Positions 1 through 8,551 of a stretch of DNA of 64,000 nucleotides are shown here, piece after piece. This stretch comes from Paractinoplanes aksuensis (GTDB lineage: Bacteria > Actinomycetota > Actinomycetes > Mycobacteriales > Micromonosporaceae). The notes beneath the pieces are model-generated. The model saw only the letters and a program-made list of their open reading frames with translations, had not been told where the DNA came from and did not search any database. Position 1 is the stretch's first letter. Each line of letters opens with the position of its first letter. Location of the stretch: contig NZ_JAMYJR010000035.1 of NCBI RefSeq assembly GCF_024137025.1, forward strand, positions 62,001 through 126,000, in the 5' to 3' direction. The position numbers and the translations under genes are program-made.

Positions 1-230
1 CCACCTGCAACGGCACCACCGTCACCGGCCTCGGCATCCAGTCCGCCATCAAGATCATGTACAACGCGATGCTGCTGAAGACCTCGAGCTCCTCGTACGG
101 GAAATACCGGGTCTGGACGCTGCAGGCGGCCAAGAACCTGAACCCGGGCAGCTGCACGCAGTTCAACGCGGTCAAGGCCGCCTGGAACGCGGTCAGCCTG
201 CCGGCCCAGTCCGGCGAGCCCACCTGCTAG
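1..230 (+). CDS. M4 (thermolysin-like) metallopeptidase, C-terminal fragment
   Basis: The first 76 codons (frame from position 3, TAG at 228-230) encode the end of a protein that begins outside the window. The fragment reads TCNGTTVTGLGIQSAIKIMY and later YRVWTLQAAKNLNPGSCTQF and FNAVKAAWNAV. This is the helical C-terminal subdomain typical of secreted M4 neutral proteases, in which the last helices pack behind the zinc site. The catalytic HExxH motif is upstream of the window. A strong hairpin follows the stop. Family assignment rests on this C-terminal pattern alone, so it is likely but not certain. A second, complete M4 protease lies at 5,150-7,504 on the other strand. Confidence 0.7.
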   Translation, partial: TCNGTTVTGLGIQSAIKIMYNAMLLKTSSSSYGKYRVWTLQAAKNLNPGSCTQFNAVKAAWNAVSLPAQSGEPTC

Positions 231-243
231 CCCGCAGTTGCTG

Positions 244-274
244 AAGGGGGACCGAGCCGCGCTCGGTCCCCTTT
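244..274. terminator. Hairpin between convergent genes
   Basis: An 11-bp perfect stem (GGGGACCGAGC, 247-257, with its complement at 261-271) has a 3-nt loop and extends with G-U and A-U pairs to a short T run at 272-274 (A run at 244-245 on the other strand). It sits between the stop of the M4 protease (230) and the stop of the leftward methyltransferase (276), so it can serve both genes as a bidirectional rho-independent terminator. Confidence 0.85.
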
Positions 275-275
275 C

Positions 276-1073
276 TCAACGGGCCGTTCCGGTCACCAGC
301 AGGTGGCAGCTGGCGGCGGCCAGATCGCGCTCGGCGCTGTAGAGACGAGCCAGCTGCAGGGCGGCGTCGAAGACCACATCGGCCGACGGGCCATGGACGG
401 CCGCCTCGGCCGCGGACCAGGCCGGGCCCTCGACGCCGTGCAGCACCACGTCGGCCAGACCGGCCTCCTCGCACTCGGAGAGCAGCTCGGGCACCCGATG
501 GAAGTAAGCATGGGTGAAACCGACGCTCACGATGTTCTCGCCCTCGGTGATCAACCGCCAGGACTCCTCGAGCATGTGAGCGTCGAACCGGGCCGTCGCC
601 GCGAAGTCGACCGGCCCGGCGAACCGCGAGATCGCCGCCACGGCCACCGGCCCGCCCGGCCGCGTCACCCGGATCGCCTCACGGATCGCGCGAACCCGAT
701 CGGCCCTGTCCTGCAGGTGATAGACCGGCCCGAGCAACAGCGTCGCGTCCCACGATCCGTCGAGCTCGGGCAGATCGCGGGCGTCACCGACGGCCGCCTC
801 GATCGGAGGCGTGCCCGCCTGCGCCTGAGCGACATGCGCCGGTACGAGATCGATCAGCCGGACCCGATGGCCGTCGGCCATCAGCTCGCGGGCGTACGCA
901 CCCGGTCCCCCACCGACATCGAGCACCCGGGCCGGCGCGGCGGGCAGCAGATCGCGCAGCAGCTCCAGGGTCCGAATGCGCTCGAGCCGCGCCTGCGGCC
1001 GCCGATCCAGCCGCGTCGCCTCGGAATACCGCTCTTCATAAAAGCTGACGATCTCCGCCGTCGACTCACTCAT
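276..1073 (-). CDS. Class I SAM-dependent methyltransferase
   Basis: 265 residues. The glycine-rich SAM-binding motif VLDVGGGPGAYA is at about residue 50, followed by an acidic residue at the end of the second strand (VRLIDLVP) and a motif-IV-like DATLLLGPVYHLQD. This is the Rossmann-type small-molecule methyltransferase fold. The substrate cannot be told. The start MSESTAEIV was chosen because GGAGG stands 8 nt upstream of its ATG; an upstream extension of the frame has no ribosome site. It is convergent with the M4 fragment and transcribed alone. Nothing nearby indicates a pathway. Confidence 0.85.
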   Translation of the reverse strand: MSESTAEIVSFYEERYSEATRLDRRPQARLERIRTLELLRDLLPAAPARVLDVGGGPGAYARELMADGHRVRLIDLVPAHVAQAQAGTPPIEAAVGDARDLPELDGSWDATLLLGPVYHLQDRADRVRAIREAIRVTRPGGPVAVAAISRFAGPVDFAATARFDAHMLEESWRLITEGENIVSVGFTHAYFHRVPELLSECEEAGLADVVLHGVEGPAWSAAEAAVHGPSADVVFDAALQLARLYSAERDLAAASCHLLVTGTAR

Positions 1074-1278
1074 CCCGGCATCCTCCAAGCCGGAACCGGC
1101 TACCGCCAACGGATTACGGCGAGCAGCCGCACTACAGGCCAAGCGCCAGAGACCCGGCAACCACGAGTGCGCCTTGTCACACGACAATCCTAGGCGAACA
1201 GCAACCAGTCCCTTGACTAGTGGTCACGGCGCGATCCAGACTGTCAACCGTCAATGGCGAGCACGGACGGAGGACGTA

Positions 1279-1680
1279 GTGACCGAAAGCGAATCCGCTG
1301 ATACAAGATCGTCGCCGCCCCGCGATTTCGACGGGTTGTTCAAGTCTCTGATGGAGGCTCATCCCCGAGACGCGTTGCATCTGCTGGGCGGCGCGCGGCT
1401 CGACGGCAGCTCGACTATCAGTCGGTCAGCGTTCCCCACGACCTGGACCCCGGCCTGCTGCTGGCCGGTCCGCTGGCACCGCTGGCGTTGTGGTCGAAGA
1501 AACCGCCGTCTGATGTCGCGGCGCGGGTCGCCGATCGGAACGCGGCAACGAGTGAGCACGAGGAACAGCAGGTCCAGATCGAGCTGAGTATGCTCGTGCC
1601 AGATTGCCGACTTCGATGAAAAGGCAGCGACCTCCTCGGCTCGCTGCGTCAACACCCACCGACGGTTCCCCCATCACCTT
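1279..1680 (+). pseudogene. Decayed Rpn/DUF4351-like gene, N-terminal remnant
   Basis: A GTG at 1,279 opens VTESESADTRSSPPRDFDGL and continues FKSLMEAHPRDALHLLGGARLDG. This resembles the N-terminus of actinobacterial Rpn (recombination-promoting nuclease/putative transposase, PD-(D/E)XK) proteins, where FDGLFKSLxEAHPxDAL is a usual opening. After about residue 45 the sense is lost: the frame turns into low-complexity W/R/C-rich translation, and short recognisable bits (EEQQVQIELSMLVPDCRL near 1,560-1,615) appear in another frame. I read this as a frameshifted, partly deleted gene whose C-terminal part survives at 1,785-2,120. The family call is tentative. Confidence 0.4.
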
Positions 1681-1784
1681 GATCCAGTTCGCGCTGGTGG
1701 CGGGTCGCCCGTTGCTGCCTTCAGCAGGGTGATGGAGACGGCCCGTCGAGTGCGTCTCGGGTTTCTGGTACTGCGGGGAGAGGC

Positions 1785-2120
1785 ATGAACAACATCCTGA
1801 AGCGGACCGAAGCAGGCCGCGTAATTGCCCGCGAGAACTGGGCTAAAGGTTTCGGCGAAGGCATTGGTGACACCGTTACTCAGATAGTCAGTCATGCCGT
1901 GGAGACGGCTCTGAACGAGGGCCTGAAGCTGGGCCGGAGAGACGGACTCCGGGTGCTCCTGCGGGAGAGGTACGGCGACCTCGACGACCTGGACGACCTG
2001 GCCCGACGTCTGGCCGACCAGAACTACAAGGACAACATGGTTCGCATCATCGCCAGCCCGACCCTGGAGGAGCTGCGCGGTGGTCCAGAGGTACAGCAGG
2101 CTGTACCTCGAAGTGGGTAG
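1785..2120 (+). CDS. Small protein resembling the C-terminus of Rpn-type proteins
   Basis: 111 residues starting MNNILKRTEAGRVIARENW, with GGGGAGAGGC just before the ATG as a ribosome site. It is predicted to be helical: GIGDTVTQIVSHAVETALNEGL, then LKLGRRDGLRVLLRERYGDLDDLDDLARRLADQNYKDNMVRIIASPTLEEL in segments. The ERYGDL-LDDLARRLA-ASPTLEEL pattern is like the last 80 residues of actinobacterial Rpn/DUF4351 proteins. It may be a truncated but still translated remnant of the gene whose N-terminus lies at 1,279, or an independent small protein. Function unknown. Confidence 0.5.
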   Translation: MNNILKRTEAGRVIARENWAKGFGEGIGDTVTQIVSHAVETALNEGLKLGRRDGLRVLLRERYGDLDDLDDLARRLADQNYKDNMVRIIASPTLEELRGGPEVQQAVPRSG

Positions 2121-2165
2121 CTAGCCGGATCGATCTTGATCGTTGTTGTCAATAGCGTTTTGGGC

Positions 2166-3380
2166 ATGACGACGACGAAGAATCTCCGCACACTGACGAT
2201 CGGGCTCACCGCTACTGCCGTTCTTGCGGCGGGGGTGGGGGTCGCCAACGCCGGCCTTCCCGAGACGGGTACGGCGGCGGTTCAGCAGGCCGGGTGGGGC
2301 GGCGTCACCCGGGAGCTGGTGAAGATCGACTTCGGGAAGGGCTGGGTCACCGAGGCCGAGCTCACCTATCCGGCCGGGTCGACCGGGCGGCTGCCGTTGG
2401 TCATTTTCTTGCATGGCAGTGGGCACAACGATATGAACCAGACGCTTCCTGAGGGCAATGGGTCGACTTTTGTGCCGCTGGCTCAGGCCGCTTCGCGGGA
2501 AGGGTTCGCCACGCTGCGGTTCAACAAGCGGGGCGTCACCGGCATCGGGCCGATCGAGAGCACCGACCCGGCCCAGCTCAACCCCAAGAACCCGTACCGG
2601 CAGATCCAGCTCGATGCCGCCTCCGTGGTCCGGTTCGCGGCCAAGTCGAGCAAGGTGGACCCGTCGAAGATTTTCCTGCTGGGGCACAGTGAGGGCACCA
2701 ACGTGGCCGCCAACCTGGCCGCCGAGCCGCGCAAGTTCGGGATTCCGAAGCCGGCCGGTGTCGTCGAGATGGGTGTGGTCGGGCTGCCGATCAAGGAGCT
2801 GCTGACCCTGCAGATCTTCGGGCGCCTGCTGCTGCAGATGCACGACGAGTTCGACGTGAACGCGGACGGCCGGCTGACCGCGGCCGAGGCCTCCCACGGC
2901 CTCATCGGTAAGCCCAAGGAGGTCGCCGAGCAGTACCGTTCCGTCCTGCTCGACGGCAAGAAGGTGCTGCCCAGCACGGACCGGAACCGGGACGGGCAGA
3001 TCGCCATCGACGCCGAGGCGGGTCCGGTGCTGCGGAAGATCACCGGGATCGACAAGTACCCGAACGTGCCCGGCCTGGACCAGCCGGTGATCGACTACGC
3101 CACCGACATCGCCCGCTTCCCGACCGTTTCGCAGGCGCTGCCGAAGTTCGACGGGCCGACGCTGATGCTCAACGGCGAGAACGACCTGCAGACGCCGGCC
3201 CGGGCCGCGCTGGTGGCCGACGCCGCCGTGGCCGCGTCCGGCAACAAGGACCACAAGATCATCATCTACCCGGGCATGGCCCACACCATGAACATCACCC
3301 CGAAGTTCGACCCGGTCTTCGGGGAGCCCGACAAGCAGGTCATCGCCGACATCCAAGGCTGGCTGAAGGCCCGCCGCTGA
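2166..3380 (+). CDS. Secreted alpha/beta hydrolase with an EF-hand-like loop
   Basis: 404 residues from the ATG at 2,166. The N-terminus (MTTTKNLRTLTIGLTATAVL, then AAGVGVANA) is a Sec signal peptide, so the enzyme is exported. The fold is a serine alpha/beta hydrolase: oxyanion loop FLHGSGHND (about residue 80), nucleophile elbow GHSEG (about 176), acid loop LNGENDLQTPA (about 340) and catalytic histidine in YPGMAHTMN (about 371). An inserted cap holds DVNADGRLTAAE (about 232), which fits the 12-residue EF-hand calcium loop, and a looser DRNRDGQIAIDAE (about 278). Closest general class is a secreted esterase or dienelactone-hydrolase-like enzyme; the substrate is not evident. It is monocistronic and followed by a strong terminator. 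Confidence 0.8.
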   Translation: MTTTKNLRTLTIGLTATAVLAAGVGVANAGLPETGTAAVQQAGWGGVTRELVKIDFGKGWVTEAELTYPAGSTGRLPLVIFLHGSGHNDMNQTLPEGNGSTFVPLAQAASREGFATLRFNKRGVTGIGPIESTDPAQLNPKNPYRQIQLDAASVVRFAAKSSKVDPSKIFLLGHSEGTNVAANLAAEPRKFGIPKPAGVVEMGVVGLPIKELLTLQIFGRLLLQMHDEFDVNADGRLTAAEASHGLIGKPKEVAEQYRSVLLDGKKVLPSTDRNRDGQIAIDAEAGPVLRKITGIDKYPNVPGLDQPVIDYATDIARFPTVSQALPKFDGPTLMLNGENDLQTPARAALVADAAVAASGNKDHKIIIYPGMAHTMNITPKFDPVFGEPDKQVIADIQGWLKARR

Positions 3381-3383
3381 CGG

Positions 3384-3416
3384 AAAGCCCCGGCCCGACA
3401 GAGGGCCGGGGCTTTT
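3384..3416 (+). terminator. Rho-independent terminator
   Basis: A 12-bp perfect stem (AAGCCCCGGCCC at 3,385-3,396 with its complement at 3,403-3,414), 6-nt loop and TTTT tail directly after the hydrolase stop at 3,380. Confidence 0.9.
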
Positions 3417-3433
3417 CGCTGTCTCCGGCTTAA

Positions 3434-3467
3434 ATAAGTGGGTAAGAGTCCCGGAGTACGCACTTAT
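3434..3467. promoter_or_regulatory. Inverted repeat, likely operator of the ROK repressor
   Basis: ATAAGTG at 3,434-3,440 and CACTTAT at 3,461-3,467 form a perfect inverted repeat in an AT-rich patch that stands out from its surroundings. It lies 20 nt upstream of the remnant ROK repressor start and includes a possible -10 (TATATT, 3,465-3,470). ROK repressors usually bind AT-rich repeats near their own promoters, so this was probably the autoregulatory operator. Confidence 0.5.
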
Positions 3468-3487
3468 ATTGGCTGGATCGAGCGGAA

Positions 3488-4020
3488 ATGATGACTACCG
3501 AGCTGCGGTCGCCGCACCACCGGCTGCTGGCCGAGATCGCCGCCCACGACGAGATCACCCGGGCCGGCCTGGCCGGGCACCGGCGAGGGTGACCGGCCGA
3601 GGTGCTCGCGAGCTGGCCCATATCCAGATCGACGACGACGGGCCGCTGTGCCCGTGCGGCGGGCGGGGCTGCCTCGTCCACGCGGGCTCGGCCCTGGTGA
3701 GCAGCGTCCAATCGGCGTACGAGGAAACCCTGACCTACGAACGGATCCTGGCCTTGGCCGCCGCGGGCGATCCGGGGCCGGCCCGGCTGCTGGGCGACTT
3801 CGGGCGCCGGGTCGGCCGTCCGCTGGCCGACATCTGCACGATGCTCAACCCCGAAGCGGTCATCGTGGGCGGCGCCGGTGGGCCGCACATCCTCGACGGC
3901 ATCCGCGAGGCGATCAACCGGCATGCGGCACCACCGGCGGCGGCCGCGGTCACGGTCGTGCCGAGTGCGACCGGGGACCACGCGGACCTGCTCGGCGCCG
4001 TCGCGCTGGCTCGCCGATGA
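3488..4020 (+). pseudogene. ROK-family transcriptional repressor, internally deleted and frameshifted
   Basis: The ATG at 3,488 opens MMTTELRSPHHRLLAEIAAH, the helix-turn-helix start of a NagC/XylR-type ROK repressor, but the frame stops after 34 codons at a TGA near 3,592. A second frame then encodes a good ROK C-terminal half: the zinc-binding CPCGGRGCL, the helix RILALAAAGDPGPARLLGDF and the conserved NPEAVIVGGAGG. Intact ROK repressors are about 390-410 residues; here the end of the DNA-binding domain and the first half of the kinase-like domain (roughly 170-200 codons) are missing. The last codon overlaps the start of the sugar transporter (ATGA), the expected arrangement for a regulator and the transporter it controls. 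Confidence 0.8.
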
Positions 4021-5204
4021 CGGCCCCGCTGGCGCTGATCTTCCTGGCGCTCGGCCTCTCGGTGGCGCTGGTCTTCCCGTTCCAGACACTCTTCCTGACC
4101 GACGCCGTGCAGGCTTCGCCGTTGCAGGTGACGCTGTTCCTGCTGGCCGCGCCGCTGTCGTCGGTGCTCGTGTCGTGGTGGGTCGGCAACTTCTCGGACC
4201 GGCGGCCGGTGCGCCGTCACCTCATCATCGGCACCGCGCTGGCCGGGGCGGTCGCGGCCCTCGGCACGGCCTTCGCGCGCGACTTCTGGGTCGTGCTCGG
4301 CCTCACCGTCACCGCGACCGCGCTCGCCGGCGCGGCCCTCCCCCAGCTCTTCGCGTACGCCCGGGTCAGTTTCCAAGATGCCGGGCGGGCGGCCATGGCC
4401 ATGAGCGGCCTGCGCACGCTGTTCTCGCTGTCCTGGGTGGCCGGCCCGTTCCTGGCCGCGCTGCTGCTCGAGGCCGGAACCTTCACCCTGGTGTACGGGG
4501 TGGCGGCCGGAACCTACGGGCTGGCCGCGCTGATCGCGTGGCGGCTGCTGACCAACCAGCAGGCGGCCGCGGCCCCGGTCGAGACGGCCGAGCCGGTACC
4601 CGACGACAACGCCCCGCGCCGGGTCATCGTGCTCAGCGTGGCCGCCTTCGCCCTGCTGCAGTGCGTCACCGCGCTCACCGTGCAGGCACTGCCGCTGTTC
4701 CTGGACGACGAGCTGGGCCGCTCGGTGAGCGACGCCGGCCTGCTGCTCGGCGTGTGCGCCGCGCTCGAGATCCCGCTGATGCTGGCCTTCGGCTTCCTGT
4801 CCACCCGCTTCTCGCTGCGCCGGCTGATGCTGGCCGGGCCGGTCTTCACGCTGGCGTACGCCCTGGTCGTGGCCTTCTCGTCCGAGCTCTGGGTGCTGAT
4901 CGCGGCCCAGCTGGTCAACGCGGCCGGCATCGCGGTGGTGCAGGGCCTGGGCGTCAGCTACATGCAGGAGCTGCTGCCCAGGCAACCCGGACGCGCGTCG
5001 ACGCTGTTCACCAACGCCTTCCCGGCGGGCGCGATGCTCGCCGGGCCCGTGCTGGGCCTGTCGCAGCAGGTCGGCTATCGGACGGCCTACCTGACCAGCG
5101 CCGGGCTGGCCGTCCTGGCGCTGGTCCTGCTGCTGGCGGCCCGGTCCTCCTATTCCGGCCAGACGTCGGCGGTCCTGGGCCCGCTGCGGCGGCCGTCCTT
5201 GTAG
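4017..5204 (+). CDS. MFS transporter, SET (sugar efflux) family
   Basis: 395 residues, about 12 membrane segments. The ATG at 4,017 overlaps the ROK stop. The N-terminal half has the MFS motif A position as WWVGNFSDRRPVRR after helix 2. PQLFAYARVSFQDAGRAAMA followed by SGLRTLFSLSWVAGPFLAAL closely follows the pattern of Escherichia coli SetA/SetB sugar efflux pumps. The expected role is proton-driven export of small sugars or glycosides. The upstream ROK repressor, now broken, would have tied it to a sugar signal, so expression may be constitutive. Its 3' end overlaps the convergent M4 protease by 55 nt (5,150-5,204). Confidence 0.85.
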   Translation: MTAPLALIFLALGLSVALVFPFQTLFLTDAVQASPLQVTLFLLAAPLSSVLVSWWVGNFSDRRPVRRHLIIGTALAGAVAALGTAFARDFWVVLGLTVTATALAGAALPQLFAYARVSFQDAGRAAMAMSGLRTLFSLSWVAGPFLAALLLEAGTFTLVYGVAAGTYGLAALIAWRLLTNQQAAAAPVETAEPVPDDNAPRRVIVLSVAAFALLQCVTALTVQALPLFLDDELGRSVSDAGLLLGVCAALEIPLMLAFGFLSTRFSLRRLMLAGPVFTLAYALVVAFSSELWVLIAAQLVNAAGIAVVQGLGVSYMQELLPRQPGRASTLFTNAFPAGAMLAGPVLGLSQQVGYRTAYLTSAGLAVLALVLLLAARSSYSGQTSAVLGPLRRPSL

Positions 5205-7504
5205 ACGACAGTCACGGACACCGTCCGGGCCTGGGCCGGGTCGAGGCCCTCGAGGTAGTGGGCGCTGGTCCACCCGTCCTCGACCAGGACGGTCGGGCCG
5301 TCCGGCGCGAACTTCAGCTCGTAGTGCTGGATCTCGTCGACGTCACCGGCCGGGTACGCCCAGTAGACCGCCACGCTCGGGCCGGACCAGAACGCGATCA
5401 GGTATTGGACCGGCTCGGGCGCACCCGCTTCCTCGATCGTCCACGGGAACGTGAGCGACGCGGAGGTGCCGTCGGAGTCCGTCGCCGTGAGGGTCACGTC
5501 GAAGGTGCCCGCCTTCGTGGGCCGGCCGTAGATCTCCCAGCCGCCGTTCAGGTCGGCCAGCGTCAGGCCGTCGGGCAGGCCGGTGGCGGTCCAGGACTCG
5601 ATCCAGTCGGGATCGGTCGCGTACGGCCGCAGTGACACGGACTGGCCGAGCGGGGTCCGCTGCGGCCCGGGATCCCCGATCGTCGGCTTGCCGTGCACCT
5701 TCCACGAGAAGACGGTGTAGGCCCGCCACCCGTCCGGGTCGGTCACCGTGATCGACACGACCGACCAACGGTCCTCGACCGGCGTGCCCGTGATGAGACC
5801 GTCCTCGCTGATGGACAGGCCCGTGGGCAGGCCCTCGGCGGTGAAGACCAGCTTCTGGTCCTGGGGGTCGGTCGCCTCGACCTGCAGGCGTACGGGCTCG
5901 CCGACCTGGCTGACCTGGTCGTCGAGCTCCACGACGACCGGGAACGGGGACGGCGGCGGGTCCACCGGCGGCGGGGTCGTCGGCGTCGCCTCGACGAGGA
6001 CCGCGGACCAGGCGGCGGCCACGGCCGCGTACTCGGCGCTGTTCTCGCCGTGCAGGTCGGCCGCGCTGCGCAGGGTCGCGGCCCGGGCTTCGGAGAAATC
6101 GGTCGTGGACACCATGTAGCGGGTCAGCGCGTGGTACCAGATCGCCCCGGCCTTGTCCCGGCCGATGCCCGTCACCGGCGCGGCGCCGGCGCAGGGAGCG
6201 GACTCGGCGCTGCCCTCGGCCAGCATGTAGAAGAACTTGTTGGGCACGCCCGACAGGTAGTGGACGCCCCGGTCGTAGCCGTCCCAGCAGCTGACCGACA
6301 CGCCGTCGCGGGCCGGGTCGGCCATGTAGCGCAGCGGCCACCCTTCGCCACCGAAGTCGGACTCCTCGCCGATCAGATAGTCGGGCGGGTCGGCCGGGTT
6401 GTTCGCCGCGAACTCGACCAAGGTGCCGAAGATGTCGCTGGTCGACTCGTTGAGCCCGCCCGACTGCCCCGAGTAGTGGAGATCCGCGGTGGCGCTCGTG
6501 ACCCCGTGCGCCCACTCGTGGGCGACGACGTCCTGCGAGGTCAGCGCTTTGCTGTAGATATCGCCGGCCCCGAACCGCATGCAGAAGCATTCGTCGCTCC
6601 ACATGGCGTTGCCGTTGGCGTAGCGGTCGTGGACGATGGCCAGCGTGCCCCGGCCGTCGTCGGCGACGCCGTTGCGGCCGAACGTGTTCTTGAAGTAGTC
6701 CCAGGTCTGCTGGACGCCGTGGTGCACATCGACGGCCAGCGTGGCCGGGTCGGCCGGCGTGCCGTCACCCCAGGCGTTGTCGGCGTCGGTGAAGGCCGCC
6801 GTCTGATCGCGCGTGGGGCGGGTCAGGTTCTGGCCGTCGCGGGTCTCGGAGTTGCCCCGGGCCGGATCGACCAGCTCGAACTGCCCGTCGTCGCGCTTCG
6901 TGGTGCTCAGCGCCACCTGACCGGCAAGCTGGCCGTGCCCGGTGCCCTCGGCGGAATGTACGGTGTCGATCTTCCGCCGCAGGGCGCCGGTGGCCGCGTC
7001 GACGATGTAGTTGTGGTCGTTGGCCAGGATGCTCCAGGCCAGCACCGGCCGGCCCTCGACGGCGTCGACGACGAGGGTGGCGGTCCGCTTCCCGGCCGGG
7101 ATCCTGGCGACGGTGGCCGCCTCGGCCGCGGTGACGGCGGGCTTGGTCGCCACCTTGATGGCCTGCTTCTGGGCCACGGTGGTGTCGCGCAGGCGGCCGT
7201 CGGGGCGCGAGTGCACGACGAAGTCGCCGCCCAGCACCGGCAAACCCTTGTACGTACGGTCGATGCGCACATGCCGGGTGCCGTCGGCATCCACCACCAC
7301 ACTGCGCGGCGTGTAGGTCTCGTCCGGCCCGCCCCGCACCACGGCCCGGTCGCGCTGGACCAGCGTCTTGGCGTCGGCCGCGACCCGCTGCCGGGACGGC
7401 GGCTCGGTCGGCGGCGGGGCCGCCACGGCCGGTTGGTTGGTCATCACCACGGCCAGCACCGCGATAGTGCTCGTCACGCCGGTGAGCAGGCGTCGTCCAG
7501 CCAC
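5150..7504 (-). CDS. Secreted M4 metalloprotease with C-terminal Ig/Fn3-like domains
   Basis: 784 residues from a GTG at 7,504, chosen because a G-rich ribosome site (ACGGGGGAACGGGG) lies just upstream and the signal peptide (RRLLTGVTSTIAVLAVV..AVA) follows at once; the upstream ATG would add 20 residues before it. Then come an FTP/PepSY-type propeptide (about 35-190), the thermolysin-like catalytic domain with zinc motif HEWAH (about 330) and third ligand GGLNESTSD (about 353), and a Pro-rich linker at about 510. The C-terminus has two putative Ig/He_PIG-type repeats (DDQVSQVGEPV.., ..GTPVEDRW; TIGDPGPQRTPLG..) and a final Fn3-like domain, probably for substrate or surface attachment. Expected to be an extracellular zinc endopeptidase. 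Confidence 0.92.
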   Translation of the reverse strand: MAGRRLLTGVTSTIAVLAVVMTNQPAVAAPPPTEPPSRQRVAADAKTLVQRDRAVVRGGPDETYTPRSVVVDADGTRHVRIDRTYKGLPVLGGDFVVHSRPDGRLRDTTVAQKQAIKVATKPAVTAAEAATVARIPAGKRTATLVVDAVEGRPVLAWSILANDHNYIVDAATGALRRKIDTVHSAEGTGHGQLAGQVALSTTKRDDGQFELVDPARGNSETRDGQNLTRPTRDQTAAFTDADNAWGDGTPADPATLAVDVHHGVQQTWDYFKNTFGRNGVADDGRGTLAIVHDRYANGNAMWSDECFCMRFGAGDIYSKALTSQDVVAHEWAHGVTSATADLHYSGQSGGLNESTSDIFGTLVEFAANNPADPPDYLIGEESDFGGEGWPLRYMADPARDGVSVSCWDGYDRGVHYLSGVPNKFFYMLAEGSAESAPCAGAAPVTGIGRDKAGAIWYHALTRYMVSTTDFSEARAATLRSAADLHGENSAEYAAVAAAWSAVLVEATPTTPPPVDPPPSPFPVVVELDDQVSQVGEPVRLQVEATDPQDQKLVFTAEGLPTGLSISEDGLITGTPVEDRWSVVSITVTDPDGWRAYTVFSWKVHGKPTIGDPGPQRTPLGQSVSLRPYATDPDWIESWTATGLPDGLTLADLNGGWEIYGRPTKAGTFDVTLTATDSDGTSASLTFPWTIEEAGAPEPVQYLIAFWSGPSVAVYWAYPAGDVDEIQHYELKFAPDGPTVLVEDGWTSAHYLEGLDPAQARTVSVTVVYKDGRRSGPRTADVWPE

Positions 7505-7608
7505 TGTTGCCCCGTTCCCCCGTGTATCAGTCGGAGCAACATAGCTGAATATTTCGATATCCATCGTCCCATCGACGGGCGGGTGTGGCCCGGCTCACTA
7601 CCGCCGGT

Positions 7609-8529
7609 TCAGCGATGGGTCGGGTGCTCGTGGTCGGCGTGGCCGGCCGGCTCGAGCTGGAACGTGGAGTGCTCGACGTCGAAGTGGCCGGCCAGGCACG
7701 TCTGCAGGTGGTCGAGCAGTTGCGGGGCATGGCCGTCGAGGAAGCACGAGTCGTCGACCACCACGTGCGCGCTGAGCACGGGCAGGCCCGAGGTGACGGT
7801 GAGCACGTGCAGGTCGTGCACGTCGAGCACGTGGTCGACATTGGTGATGTGCTCGCGGATCTGGTCGAGGTCGACGTGCTCGGGCGCGGTCTCGAGCAGG
7901 ATGCTGACCGCCTCCCGCAGCAGCTTCACCGCCCGCGGGACGATGATGAGCCCGATCAGCACCGAGACGATCGGGTCGGCCCGGGTGAACCCGGTCAGGG
8001 CGATCACAGCGGCCGCCAGCAGCACGCCGACCGAGGTCGCGGTGTCCGTGGCGACCTCGAGGAACGCGCCCTTCATGTTCAGGCTGGCCGAGCGGGCCCG
8101 GTAGAGCAGGGCCACCCCGACCAGGTTGCCGACCAGGCCGATCACGCCGAACAGGGCCATGCCGCCGGGCTCGACGTCGGCCGGGTCCACCAGCCGGCGC
8201 ACACCCTCGACGAACACGTAGACGCCGATGCCGCTGAGGATCAGGCCGTTGAGCGCGGCGGCCAGGATCTCGGCCCGGGCCCAGCCGAACGTCCGGCGGC
8301 CCGAGGCCGGACGGGCCGCGAGCAGGGTGGCCCCCAGGGCGAGCGCGACGCCGCCCGCGTCGGCCAGCACGTGCCCGGCGTCGGCCAGCAGGGCCAGGCT
8401 GCCGGTGAGGATCGCGCCGACGACCTCGACGGCGAAGATGACCACCGAGATGCCGAGCACGGCGGCCAGGATCCCCCGGTGGCGGCCGGTCGCCGTGACG
8501 CCGTGGTCGTGCCCGTGTCCGTGGCCCAT
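7609..8529 (-). CDS. Cation diffusion facilitator (zinc/cobalt efflux)
   Basis: 306 residues. It starts with a histidine-rich tail (MGHGHGHDHG), followed by six membrane segments. The metal-site pairs are HVLAD in TM2 (LLADAGHVLADAGG, about residue 48) and EVATDTATS in TM5 (about 163). A cytoplasmic ferredoxin-like C-terminal domain (about 210-290) ends in another histidine-rich stretch (HADHEHPTHR). This is the CzcD/ZitB type of CDF, a proton-coupled exporter of Zn2+ or similar ions from the cytoplasm. It is divergent from the gene at 8,605, and a perfect palindrome lies in the shared upstream region. Confidence 0.93.
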   Translation of the reverse strand: MGHGHGHDHGVTATGRHRGILAAVLGISVVIFAVEVVGAILTGSLALLADAGHVLADAGGVALALGATLLAARPASGRRTFGWARAEILAAALNGLILSGIGVYVFVEGVRRLVDPADVEPGGMALFGVIGLVGNLVGVALLYRARSASLNMKGAFLEVATDTATSVGVLLAAAVIALTGFTRADPIVSVLIGLIIVPRAVKLLREAVSILLETAPEHVDLDQIREHITNVDHVLDVHDLHVLTVTSGLPVLSAHVVVDDSCFLDGHAPQLLDHLQTCLAGHFDVEHSTFQLEPAGHADHEHPTHR

Positions 8530-8551
8530 CAGGCAACCATCCCACTCCGAA

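Noticed and set aside
1174..1587. A continuous 137-codon frame as an intact gene
   Set aside because: Only the segment from 1,279 to about 1,410 looks like protein; the remainder is W/R/C-rich out-of-frame sequence.
3735..5273. A 512-codon open frame on the - strand across the SET transporter
   Set aside because: Composition (Q, R, G, E, H-rich) is typical of antisense to a membrane-protein gene; the + frame has clear membrane segments and SET motifs.
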